This document shows, piece after piece, positions 11,426 to 23,002 of a stretch of 64,000 nucleotides of DNA. Location: NCBI GenBank assembly GCA_027596035.1, contig JADGJA010000027.1:1-64000 (forward strand), read 5' to 3'. The notes beneath the pieces were generated by a model. It did no database searches and was not told the origin of the DNA. It saw only the letters and a program-made list of their open reading frames with translations. Position 1 is the first letter of the stretch, and every line of letters begins with the position of its first letter. A program made the translations under genes and the position numbers. The DNA comes from Thoreauomyces humboldtii. Lineage: Eukaryota; Chytridiomycota; Chytridiomycetes; Spizellomycetales; Powellomycetaceae.

Positions 11426-11804
11426 ATGAACCGGGCGGCAAAACCAATAGCAACTATAGGAGGAAAAATACGCCGGACAGGCTTACAACGCGACGTATCA
11501 GGTACAGAAGTGAGAGGGAGGGGGTCGTTCGATGTGTCTACCTCCTTCCTCTTCACCAAAGCTCATCGAATGTCGTCGCATTTCTGCAGACCTCTACCGC
11601 GCCCTTCTGCGTGCAATAAGGCGCAAGCCGAGTGAGGCACGACCGGCCTTTGAGACCCACGTCCGCAGTCAGTTCAGGCGCGACGCGGCATCTGTCTCCG
11701 GACGTGACATATCCACCATCGAGTACATGCTACGGAGAGGCCGGAGGCAGCTGGAAATGCTCGAGGCCGACACGGTCAGCAGCGTGGGAGGAGGCATGAT
11801 GTAG
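11426..11804 (+). CDS. SDH6: SDHAF1/SDH6-type LYR-motif assembly factor
   Basis: Two exons: 11426-11501 and 11590-11804 (96 aa). The spliced product reads TGLQRDVSDLYRALLRA, a typical LYR motif at the start of the first helix, and then IEYMLRRGRRQLEML, which matches the conserved C-terminal part of succinate dehydrogenase assembly factor 1. These small mitochondrial matrix proteins help insert Fe-S clusters into SDH subunit B. The intron (11502-11589, GTACAG...CTGCAG) separates the two halves of the motif. Size fits the family. An unprocessed basic N-terminus may serve for mitochondrial import. Confidence 0.85.
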
Positions 11805-11923
11805 TTGTTCTTCGGAAGCACAATTGGATCGCGACACTATGTAGATTACGCGGCACTATGTAGTAATGGCCGTTTCTTGGTTGCGTTGCAACCAGTGTTA
11901 TACGCGGGAAATATCGATAGATG

Positions 11924-14900
11924 TCACCGCTTGCGGGTGGGACTGGCCCTTGGCAGTTTCGAACGTTGGACGGGAGAGTGGCGAGGGGTGGTGATGCGCG
12001 CAGTTCGCACGGGGGCGGATGATTTTGTTGGGGACGTCTGGGATGCTGTCTTGGTTGGTGAGGTGACCGGTGCTTGGTGTGCTGGGGAGGGACGGTTGCG
12101 AGGTTTTCGGGGGCTGCCGGGACACCCCGAAACTTGAAGATGGCTCTTCCAGCCAGCTTCGCCGGCCAGGATGTCCGCATGGCACATCGGGCAGCGCTGT
12201 GCATCTTCTGCCGTTGCTGATCAGGAGAAACCATAGCAGTCTATCAGCAAAGAAATTATCAAGAAGCATATCACCAAGCTCGTCCTACCGATGCACTGTT
12301 GCTTAGCAACGTGGCTGGTAAACTCCGCACTGCTGACGGGTTCATGGCATCGCGGGCACAGACGTGTGGACTTGTGAGAAACACAATCGCTGACGAGATG
12401 TTCCGTCAACATGGGAATCTCAACGATCTGTGTTGCGACAGCAGCTGTCAGTCAAAGTCATTCTATTCTGCATGAACAGGCTAAGTCCTCACCATCTTGC
12501 ATTGCGGACAGTTCGTTAGCATGGGACAGTCGTGCCAGTAATGATGATCTAACCGGTCCTCCGAAGCGAACCCGTCGTTCAGTTCTTCGCAGAAGATGCA
12601 TGTCCTGTCAATATTCCAAGATGCCGCAGGCGGAACTTCTCGCTTAGGTTCCCCTTTCCCTTTCACAGGGGATGGTGCAGTCGACTTCTGTATGTAGGCT
12701 GAGTAAGCCAGCGTATGCTTCCTGAAGCCCTGATTTTTTGACGTACCTTCCCCTTCCAGAAGCCCTTAGTCGGAGAAGGGGAGGAAGCATCCGATTGCTC
12801 CCCAAGATGGTGTTTTGCGTTTGACTCGGCGATCGTCTTCCGTTGCTGCGCGTCGACCTGGACCTTCAAATCGTCTCGTTCCGTCTGAAGCAGGGCTACC
12901 TCGGCTGCATCTTCCGAACTCTGGACCTTTGCCTTGCCCGGGAGTGGAGCAGAGCCTGCCTCTGCACTTGCACCGACCGTTTTGGTTGGCTTCTGCACCC
13001 AAGGTCCCGGGGCGCGACCCTTGGCAGCCGCAGCAGCGAGAGGCGCCCCGTTGGCTGCCGCAAACAGGGCTCGCACGGAGGACAACTGCTGAGGCCGCAG
13101 CTTCTTGAGGAAGGGGGCAACAGCATCCTCGCCTCCGGTCGCTTGCATCACATCGACGACCACGTGGCCTGCCGCTTCACGGACCTCGACGTTCATGTGA
13201 TGCAAGTATGGTTCTGTGAATTCCATGATTGCCTTGACGGTAGGAATGGCACTGGTAACGTCTTTGTTGCTATGTTGAACGGGTTTTTTTCCAGCGACGG
13301 GTTTGGTCGTGGGATTGCTCATCACAACTCCAGTTCCGGAATTCAAAAGACGGTGCAGGATGTCCAGGCGAGCTCGCACAAGTTTCCAGCTAGCAGCAGT
13401 TTTCTTATCCAACGGTCTGAATACATACGTGTAGATACTGTATGGAGCGTCGTGAAAAGTTGTGCCGAGAAGTGCCATCATATTCATACAAGCCTGAAGA
13501 AGATGACTTTTTAAATCAAATGTATGAGGTTTCAAGAATCGAAGGATTCTTCGCTTACTTCTTTGACGCGTGGATTCATTTCACCAGCCTTGCTTAGCAG
13601 GATCGGCACCAGAGCATCAAAGTACCGGAAGCTCACTGCCTGCGGTACTCGCTTCCTAGCACAGAAGGCTGCCGAATGGATGGTTAGAACGTGCTTGCAA
13701 CTTGGCAAAGCTTTAGAGCATTACTTTAAGCAAGGCAATTCTGCCGACCCACCAGTAATATTTTCCCACAGTGTGATGCCACCCAAAACGATCTTTTCCC
13801 GAGGATCAGCCAGCGCGAACTGAACCACTAGGTATGCTGCCTCAGCAAGGCTGTTAGCATCGACCTTGTTATTTTGCTTGCTGTCGTCGGCCGGGTCCGA
13901 GGTCCGATTCCGTACGATCGTGGCAACCTCTTGTAAAGCCCATTCTCGAAGTCCAAACTGGCGACCGAGAAGCGCTCGCATACGAGGTTCTCCGAAGGCC
14001 TCGACAGCAAGCGTGAATTCCTCGGTCTGACGATCTGATATTGGCTCAGGAGGCTCAAAACCAGGAGGAAATGCGTCGCCGTTGAACACATGCCCCGCGT
14101 TGCTATGTGTGGCAATAGCAGCAGGTTTCTTCGGTGAAAATTTTCGAGCCGGGACATCAGCCGAAGCATTGTCAATGGTAGCAGGTGTGGACACGGTCGC
14201 CGTTGTTCCCGATGCGTGCAGAGGCTGTCTCAATTTCGTCGGTATCTTGCGGGGCGCGCGGTGGATTACTTTTGCAACCGGTGGTGGGGCATCGGGGTCC
14301 GGGTATTCCTGTTCATACCACAATGGCTTTTTATCTACCGGCTTCGCCAAAGCCGGCACGGGTGGAGAAGAAGACCGCGCTGGTTCAGCAATGGCGTTTG
14401 CAAGAGCAGGTACCGGCGGCGACGGCGCTCGAACGTTCTTTTGCAACGTAGGGATCGGAGGCGAGTCACTTCGTGGCGGTGGGCGGTGATCAGCTGAAAC
14501 TGGGGGCAAAGTTTCTGAATCAGGTGAAATACCGGGCTTGAGCTCGTTCTTCGATGAACCCTCGGTAGCCGCGGGTCGATCGGCCAGGGAAAAATGTGAC
14601 GACGCGTCCGTTGCGCTTTGTGAGGGGTGGAAAGGTAGAGGGCCAGTCTCTGAGGCGGATCGTGAATGCTCCGGACGTTTGCGTACTTTGGATTGGTGCG
14701 CTTTCATCGCCGGAGGCAGTGTAGGCTCGGGGATGTGGTGTGGTTTAGGAGGAGATGCGTGTTTGGATGACGGTGGAGAGGGAGGAAGGGATGGCCTTTC
14801 GGCGGTGCGTGGTCTGCTTTGCGAGGGTCTGACTGAAGATGATAGAAGTCGGTCCACGGCAGGAACGTCGAGGCCACTTCTTCGAGCTTCTTGATGCAGC

Positions 14901-16341
14901 GCGCGCTTGATTGTATCAATGTCCCGCTGTGCGCTTAAATTCAGCGCAAAGATAAGTAGGAGATGTAAGAGACACGTTACCTTTACTTGCGCTGCAGTGT
15001 CGTAGTCTTCAACACTAACAGCTTGTGATTTAGCGGCTTGCAACTGGGTGATCTCCCCGCCGGCCTGTTGAAAAAAAGTCAGCCGTCAGCGTCGAACCGA
15101 GAGGAAGGCTTGTTGCCAGAATCATGCTCGTACCATGCGACACTTTTGCAGCAGTCCCTTGAGAGTTTTGGCGTCACTAAAGCGCTCCGCTGTAAAAAGC
15201 AAACTTAGATGTAATGAACAAGCGAAGAGTTTTGACTGTATGCGTCCTTGCCTTCCACAGCTTGGTCCTTGGCCATGATAACAGCTGCTACGAGGTCGGC
15301 GAGCGCGTTATCGATTCCAACGCCAAACGCCAGACTTTGTCCGACTGGCATGCGGCGCTCGGTGGCGGATTCATTGATGAGTCCCCATAGCGCGGCATTC
15401 GCATTGTCGTGTGGCACGTCAGGGACTATCTCACTTAGTTGATCTAACTAAACCCCGCGGTGTTGGAAGAAAAGCTTGTTTGAGCATCCTACAATACGTA
15501 CTCACGCCAAGAAGACTTTGCTGCTGGAAGTTTTCAAAGTCGGATTCATATAGCGTCCTGCATCTCTCGCCAAACATGCTGACCGCTACCAATCCAATCT
15601 AGAGACAGAGGGTGTGGCCGACGAGTTAGTTTCTGCCTAGCCTGTTCAACTTGATGATTGAGAGTCTTGTAATTTACCTGATTATAAAGATTTAGATTGT
15701 TGACCCAACATTTGTGCACCACGATCTTAAGGTAGTCTCCCTCGGCGTCAATGTGGATCGACTTCAACTCTCGAGCTTTGAAAGCGACCTCGACTCCATC
15801 GTTCAAGGACACGAAGCTAAAAAGGACGCGAGCGAGAGGATCAGACGGCCCGCAAAGTTCCCGTCGCGTTGGAAGGTGGGCATACCCGAGGTGTTCAAAG
15901 GTGACACTGGACTCGTTGGTATGGAGGTCAACACCTAGACCAGCCTGGCCCGCACTAGCTGCACAGAAAGGTTTCAGAGGGGTCCGGTGTCGAGATCGAC
16001 CGACCGACCAACCGACTAACCGACCAACCTTTGCGAAAGTCCCAGTCATCCCCGGTGCGGTTCTTTCCGATGTAGAACTCGAGCTTCGTAGAGATCATGA
16101 AGTGATGGACAAGCACCTCCAGCTTCCTTATGCGACAGGTTCCAGGTTTGAGTCGCAGGACAACGACCTGCGGGTACGTGCAGAAGCGCTGGGACAACCA
16201 TCCCGCGGCGACGGCCTTGTTGTTTGCTGTGATGTCGGTTTCTCCTCGTGCAGCAGCCGCAGCCAGCTGGTTCGGATGGCCTTCCTCACTGTAGCTCGTA
16301 CAGGCCGCAATGTCATAGGGCAGGAAACTCAAAGGCACCAT
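11924..16341 (-). CDS. CEP104: CEP104/FAP256 ciliary tip protein
   Basis: Twelve exons: 16341-16029, 15958-15678, 15598-15506, 15447-15252, 15189-15134, 15064-14981, 14926-13753, 13668-13559, 13493-12747, 12687-12493, 12427-12289, 12216-11924 (1226 aa). Domain order matches CEP104: an N-terminal jelly-roll (RKLEVLVHHFMIS, FKARELKSIHID, NNLNLYNQ), coiled coil (about 230-340), a Pro/Ser linker (about 350-610) repeating SPPVPALA, a TOG-type helical domain (about 630-850), and C-terminal zinc fingers (CIFCEELNDGF, HHYWHDCPMLTNCPQC, CPMCHADILAGEAGW). CEP104 caps and lengthens axonemal microtubules at the flagellar tip. The intron at 15190-15251 uses a GC donor. An in-frame ATG at 16371 would add ten residues. 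Confidence 0.93.
15995..16029. repeat. Degenerate CGAC/CAAC tandem repeat in CEP104 intron 1
   Basis: A run of about eight 4-nt units (CGAC, CAAC, CTAA variants) fills the 5' half of the first CEP104 intron and touches its splice donor. Confidence 0.7.
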
Positions 16342-16810
16342 CCTGAGGGCCTGCAGCCGAAGTAGTGCCAAGCACTCGTGCCCCCCCTTTTCAACAACGA
16401 GCGAGTTGCCACCGAGGACTGTATAGTGACCAAAGGATGCAGATGATAGATTTACTGGGTGCTTCCCCTAGAAGACCAAGAAGGACGTGTCGGCGTGTCT
16501 CTCTGCGAGTGCTGGGAAAGAAGAAGTCGAGGGACGATGGGTCGAGGGGGTGAGAAGGACGACAAGCGAGGGGAGCAAATGGAGGAAGGAAGGAAGGAAG
16601 GAAGGGGGTCAGCCATAATAGCTATCGAGAATCGTGTGACAATCGTCCAGTCCGTCCGTCCGTCCGGACCAAAAGGAGTCATCGTCGTTTGCCTTTCCGC
16701 TGACGTTCGTGGCAATCATCCTTGCACATCTTGGACGGTCGCGCCCACCCGGAGCCGCAAGCAGTCTCGACCCCTTTGCTGGTACTGTGTGTTTTCCTTG
16801 GTCGGGCAAG
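16342..16810. promoter_or_regulatory. Divergent intergenic region, CEP104 / UGGT
   Basis: About 470 nt between the two start codons. It holds a GGAA tandem repeat (about 16584-16604), a short TCCG repeat (about 16650-16668) and one GTTGCC at 16404-16409, half of an RFX X-box. No complete X-box is visible. Confidence 0.5.
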
Positions 16811-19800
16811 ATGGTCGCGTTCCTCTCCCGTTTCCTTCTTTGCTGGGCTACCTGTACGCATGTCTTTGGAACTTTCGCCAAGGCTCAATCCCCGGCGGTC
16901 CTCGCAACTCTCACAACGGACTGGCCGGCACCGCCACTTCTCCTCGAAGCAATGTAAGGTCTTTCATGTCTTTCTGGGTGGCAGAGGATCCCCTGTGACT
17001 GAGACTGCCGGTCGGTGTGCAGAGAATACCTCGGGCAGGAGCGAAACGTTTCAATTTTCGAATTCTTGACGTACTTGGACGAATCGAACCTCCTCGTCCG
17101 CTCCGCACAGCAAACCCCCGAACACGTATACAACAGCATCGTCGATGCTTTGACGGACAATCTCGATCCGGTGGATCAAGCCCTTGGCAAGTTTGAGAGC
17201 ATGTGGGCTGCTCATGAGGCACCCATGGATGCGGGAATCGCGGAGCTCCTCGAGGGAGCCCCTGTGTTGCAGCAGAACTCAGAATGGCCACGCTTCTTGA
17301 CGTCATCGTCCATGCCATTCTTGAAGCTAGCTCTTGCGACGCATTCCAACGCACCTCGCGTGCAGTCACATTACCAGCTGTATGCCACGGATATAGTCCC
17401 AAAGTTCACGAGTGTGAAGGGGAAAACGACGGGAAGTAGCTTCAACACTTCATGCGAGTCTTGGGTGGATTGGTATGGATCGCAAATCTGCGCGCCAGAA
17501 GAACTGTTGAAATCTGTCGAGGCCTTTGCGAATAGGTAGGCCCTGATACTGTTGATGACGTGCTTCGGCACGGCAATCCGGACCCCTACGGGTCTTTCAA
17601 GTTCATTCCATGCCTGATCCAATTCGTCTGTTGTCGTTGGTAGAAGGAAGGACGAGGTCTCTTCACAAATTTACGCTTTCGATCACGTGCATCGCGTGAG
17701 GCTCTCGCATGACGAGACCGTCGCGATCTTATACGCCGATGTCCAGTCTCCGAGCTTTGCGATCTTTCACAAGGTTCTCATCGCTTTGGCGGACAAGCAT
17801 GCAGTTACATACGTACTGCGATATAAGCCTGGAAGCGGTCCTCGTACACCGTTAAGCGTGTCCGGATACGGTGTGGAACTGGCTTTGAAAAGCACTGAAT
17901 ACAAGGTGGTGGACGACCGAGATACCCACGGACAAAAGGGTGTGTGTCATGTTTTCTTTCGGGAAATCCGCGCGGCCGTTCACTCATGTCGATCCAAGCA
18001 GGCAATTCTGAAAACGATCCAGATGCGCCGACTATCAACAGATCGGAACAAAATGCTGAGTTACAAGAGGACCCACCCCGCATCGTTCCTTTGACCTCCA
18101 ACCAAACCCAAGGCAAGAGACCTATGAACCCAGCACGAAGGGTCTGGATTGCTAACCCCGCAGGTATATATCAGGTCTTGGACTGAAAACGGCTCAAGTC
18201 ATTTTGAGGGCAGAGAACCCGCTACTGTCTTTGAGGGATATATCGCAAAATTTCCCAAAGTTTGCCCATATCCTGAAGGACATTTCGCTGGACGCGGAGC
18301 TGGCCGATAAAGTCGCAGCCAATCAGCGCAAGATGCCAGGAATGCGCAACCGGATTTGGATCAACGGATTTGAGCAGGAACTTACGAAGCTGGACATCTT
18401 CAAGTAAGCCTGTGCCCCAGACTTTTTCGAACCAGCACCACGGTCACTCACCAATGACGAGAAGCCTTCAGAAAACGCTAAGAGCCGAATCATCCCGCGT
18501 TTCAGAGCTGATGGCCCTAAACCTGACGTCCGTCCAAGCTGTCAATATCCTTTCGACACCCTTGCTTCAGAAGGGAGGACTGGAAGTTGCGTGGGGGAAA
18601 GGTTTCGACGTTCGGTCGGAGATTGTGATTTGGTGGAACGACTTGGAGAAGGACAAGCGCTACAAGTCATGGCCAAAGGGCATAGCGGAGGTACGAATCT
18701 GGCTGCGTGGGACGTCCTGAATCGTGGCGAATGGCTCGTGACTTACCGTTGTGGACAGGTAGCTCGGCCCTCCTACCCAGGGCAGCTCAAATACGTTCGC
18801 AAGAACTTGATGTCCATTCTGTTCCTAGTGGACCTAACGAATGCCATGCATCTGCGAACGGTGGTTCAAACTTTTGAGTTCATCGAGCGCGAGATTCCTC
18901 TGAGGTTTGGAGTCGCACCGCTGATGAATTCTGAAGATCCGGACTCCCCAAGTCAGTGAAAACAGCGTACTTGCATGTACCGACCAAATGCTCACATTAA
19001 CACGTTGAGGTAGCTTCGTTGGCGGCGACGACTTTTTATCTTATCCGCAAAACTGCATCCCTCAAGGATGCAAAAACCTTTATCCTGGCGGTAGGCTCGA
19101 ACGCGATAGCGTTTCAATGTATCCTTGGCTCATATCCTTCCGTAGCTATACGAAGCGAGTCAGATAGGCAAACCTATTTCAACTCAGGCGATCGAGGAGG
19201 CTTTCGAGGGCATCGTATCCAAGAGCTTATCATTTGCGCTCGAAAGCTGGACACAGGAGCGTGAGGCTTGCTACGCCGAGGTTGTTGATTTCGGTCAGCG
19301 CACGGGAACCAGTTACGAATCTGGAGCAATCTTTGCGAATGGCAAACACATTGAGCTAGTAGAAGTAATTTCCACAGCAGCTAGGAAGCGTGCCCCTTGA
19401 GAATCACAGCTTAAGAATCACGGATTAACCGCACTTATTTTAAAAAATAGGAATGGCAACAAGTCATGATCGCTACCTACCACCAAATGGTCGAGCACCT
19501 CGGAACGCAGGTATTTTCTCGATAGCCTTATATTCCCATCAGCATGCTTCGTGAATCTGACTGAACTTGCGCAAAGATCTATTCCCGAGCTATCACCGAC
19601 AAAACGGATATTTACGAGTATTTTTTGACTCTGCCAAACGTCTACCGCCGGAGGAACGACTTTATATTCGGCGCACCGAAGCTGGTGGATTTTCTTGATC
19701 CAGCCTTCCACCTTGTAGAGAGTTTCGCATGGCATGCTTCAGGTGCGCACATTCAAACTCGGTCCGCTGAAGGACGCTGATATGAGTAATTTCTTATTAT

Positions 19801-22781
19801 TGCACTGCAGATTCCTCCCCAAGCGCGGTTTCGGCAATACTCATCGCAGACTTTAATTCGGAAGACGGTGCCCGTCATGCGGCAGAAGGCGCAGAATTTC
19901 TCGTGAGTTTGATGAAGTTATCATTGCGGCAAACTTGATGAGTTCAACTTATCCATCGCGACGGATAAGTTCAAAGAGGAAGGAGTGCGGTCGACGTTTT
20001 TGCACAACGGTCTGAATCGTTTCGACGCCTTCCCAAACGGTGCGAGAGATGCCAATAACCTCGGAACAGCTGCTGAGATTCTGAAGGGTAAGCCATAGCC
20101 GATTCCGTACAGAAATGCTCCCACTAACTCTTGAGTGGATTTGGTGAACCAGTCAACAGCAACATTATTGGTTCTACCAGGGCGCTTTTTAACGAGCTTG
20201 GGTTGAAGCCGGGAGATACTGCTGTTATCATCAATGGAAGGGTAGGTGCCGGTCTGACAGGATGACCAGAAGTATGTACTTAAGCATCTTAAAAGGTCGT
20301 GGGGCCGATTCCAGTTGTGAACGCCTTTGTTGCAAGCGATTTTGCTCTTTTGGCAACTCTTGAGTTCGAACAGCGCATCAGCAACATCGCCAGCAAAGTT
20401 ATTGGGTTTGCAGAAACCGGTGCAGCAGGAGAAAAGCATGCTATCTCGTATCATAGAATCTCGGAAGTGATTCTTAAGATTGGATCTTCCCTCGCTGTCG
20501 CATCCGCCACCATCGCAGAGGGAGGAAATCCTCGTACACGCTTGCCATCCGAAGCGTTCGCTAAGCTTGACACTCTATCGAGGTGCGTTGCCTTGCTATT
20601 CAAACTGCAATGCGCGTCGGGCTCAAAACATCGTCTTTCAGCGGATTTGCCGTTGGTTCAAATGTCTCTTATCAAGTCCATATTTTCGCTATCGTCGACC
20701 CTTTGAGTGAGGCCGCACAGAAGCTTTCGGCTCTCTTGTCGGTTGTGTCGAAGCTCCAAGAAGTTTACACGCAGATTAGCCTCAATCCAGATTCGACTGC
20801 GACCGAGAAGCTTCCCATCACAAGGTTCTACCGATATGTCCTCGATTCGGAGCTCCGTTTCGATGCACGGGGTGACATCGTGCGACCTTCGGCAGAGTTC
20901 CATGGACTGCCCATCGAACCGCTCTACACTCTTGGGATGGACGTTCCAAATGCCTGGATTGTCTTTCCCAAGGAATCTGTGGAAGATCTTGACAACATCC
21001 GTCTCGCAAAGCTACAGGGCCGCCGTAACGTCGAAGCCAAGTTCCTTCTCGAAAATATTTTGGTCGAAGGCCATGCGAGAGACAGTCGAACGAACGGTCC
21101 GCCTCATGGTCTCCAGTTCCTGCTCGGGACCCGTCAGGACCCGGCGCAGCTCGATACCATCACCATGGCCAACCTTGGATACCTGCAGCTCAAAGCCAAT
21201 CCCGGAATCTGGGAGCTCAGGCTTCGTGAGGGCCGCTCTCGCGACATCTACGATATCCATTCCGTAGGAGATTCTCAGTCGAAGCCTAGCGCATCAGTTC
21301 ATGAAATCCGCAAAGAGTCGGTGGTGGTGCGCGTAGATAGCTTCGAAGGGATTACCATTTACCCCGTCGTCGTTAAGAAGCTAGGCATGGAAGCCGCGAC
21401 CGTCCTTGCAGACAGTGCTATGGCGAAGTCCGATGAAAATTCCAGCATTTGGAAGCAGCTAAAGTCGAAGTACGTTTCCACGTCATTCACGTCCTTGAAC
21501 CGCCCGCTCATCGTTGTTCGTCAGGTTATTTGGTACACGAAAAGGCGATGACACCATCAACGTGTTCTCTGTTGCGTCCGGTCACTTGTACGAGCGCTTT
21601 CTGGGCATCATGATGCTAAGGTATGGTTTTGTTTTTGTTTTCGCGATAGCATAGCATGCAACCGTTTTCTGAGTGGTCATTCAGCGTTGTAAAGACCACC
21701 AAGAAGCCTGTCAAATTCTGGTTCATCAGCAACTTTCTGTCGCCGTCTTTCAAAGCATTCATTCCACATCTCGCCGAAGCCTACGGCTTCAAGTATGAAC
21801 TTGTCACATGTACGGCTCACTCGCTTCCTTTAGTGACGCCTACCCGCATGACCTGACATCCCGGCTATTTCAGATAAGTGGCCCCATTGGCTCAGGCAGC
21901 AGACCGAAAAACAGCGAACCATCTGGGGGTACGTTCTCCAGGAGAAGTCTTTATTCAAAGCGTGTGAACTCATATTATGGGTTTGACAGGTACAAGATTC
22001 TGTTCCTAGACGTCCTGTTTCCGCTGGATCTCGATAAAGTTATCTTCGTTGACGCTGATCAAGTAGTTCGCGCTGACCTCGACGAGCTCGTTCAGATGGA
22101 CCTTGGTGGGGCTGTGTATGGTTACACCCCGTTCTGCAGCGACCGAACCGAAATGGACGGCTTCCGGTTTTGGAAGGATGGATATTGGAAGGACCACTTG
22201 CGCGGAAAGCCGTACCATATCAGGTATGCAGACAGTGAAGTTTTGCTCTGCCCCGGCATGGCTCCTCATCCGTGACCTCGATTGCAGCGCCCTTTACGTT
22301 GTGGATCTGCAGCAGTTCCGACAGCTTGCTGCAGGGGATCGGTTGCGGCAGCAGTATCAGATGCTCAGTTCCGACCCTCATTCCCTCGCCAACCTCGACC
22401 AGGATCTCCCGAACAACATGAACACGGCAGGCAATATCCCGATCCACTCGTTGCCTCAGGAGTGGCTATGGTGCGAGACGTGGTGTAGTGATGCCTCGCT
22501 TAAGAACGCAAAGACAATCGATCTCGTAAGCTCCAAAAGTCCCGCTGTTCCCCCCTACGAGTGCTCGTGCAGCCCGGCTAACAACTATTTCCCATCTCCA
22601 GTGCAACAATCCCCTCACGAAAGAGCCAAAGTTGGAGCGCGCCAAGCGCATTCTTCCCGAATGGGAGGGATTGGACAATGAAGTGGCCGCAGTAGCCGCT
22701 AGAGTAGCTCGGACTAGCGCCGCAACAAGCTTACCCCTTTCACATACGGATGCCCAGGCTCCCGTTCATGGAGAACTGTAG
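16811..22781 (+). CDS. UGGT: UDP-glucose:glycoprotein glucosyltransferase (UGGT)
   Basis: Twenty-two exons: 16811-16953, 17023-17535, 17644-17939, 18002-18112, 18175-18403, 18465-18690, 18759-18951, 19014-19090, 19188-19364, 19451-19510, 19577-19742, 19811-19902, 19970-20087, 20153-20241, 20296-20582, 20642-21469, 21525-21620, 21685-21809, 21874-21928, 21990-22223, 22288-22525, 22602-22781 (1510 aa). A signal peptide leads into thioredoxin-like repeats ([19 protein letters not shown] block, [23 protein letters not shown]) and a GT24 catalytic domain ([42 protein letters not shown]). The DAD triplet binds the metal. UGGT re-glucosylates misfolded glycoproteins in the ER lumen for calnexin retention. 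The protein ends HGEL, a likely retrieval signal. The 18113-18174 intron has a GC donor. The acceptor at 19969 is the least certain. Confidence 0.92.
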
Positions 22782-23002
22782 TGCATATATTTCTAGAATC
22801 ATACACCCTGGGTCTTCTTGTTCGTAGTGAATTGAATGATGATAGATACGTTGGAAAAGCGCAGATGAAGCGTCGGGTTGCGAAGGCACTTCTTTCGGCA
22901 GCGGTGCAACTCCGCTGCGGTGAGTCCCCGCCTTTCCTCCGAACGGCAACCGACCATCTTCCTTCTCGGCAACTAGACAATGTGGCTAACTGAAGGCATA
23001 CG
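22782..23002. other. Short intergenic, UGGT 3' end to CCDC87-like start
   Basis: Two GGCAAC hexamers (22945-22950, 22968-22973) lie 30-58 nt before the next start codon. A plus-strand reading frame runs through but does not splice in frame to the next gene. Confidence 0.4.

Noticed and set aside
17080..17100. Sequence resembling a tRNA B box on the minus strand
   Set aside because: It lies in a UGGT exon and has no A box or cloverleaf around it.
17536..17643. Possible extra UGGT exon (a frame with [14 protein letters not shown])
   Set aside because: It has no phase-compatible splice sites, and direct joining of the flanking exons gives the normal family sequence.
19921..20454. 177-codon minus-strand frame in UGGT
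   Set aside because: It overlaps three conserved UGGT exons and their introns on the plus strand.
22782..22993. Upstream exon for the CCDC87-like gene (frame with MKRRVAKALLSAAVQL, GTGAGT donor)
   Set aside because: No acceptor near the next exon gives the right phase, so it is treated as spacer.
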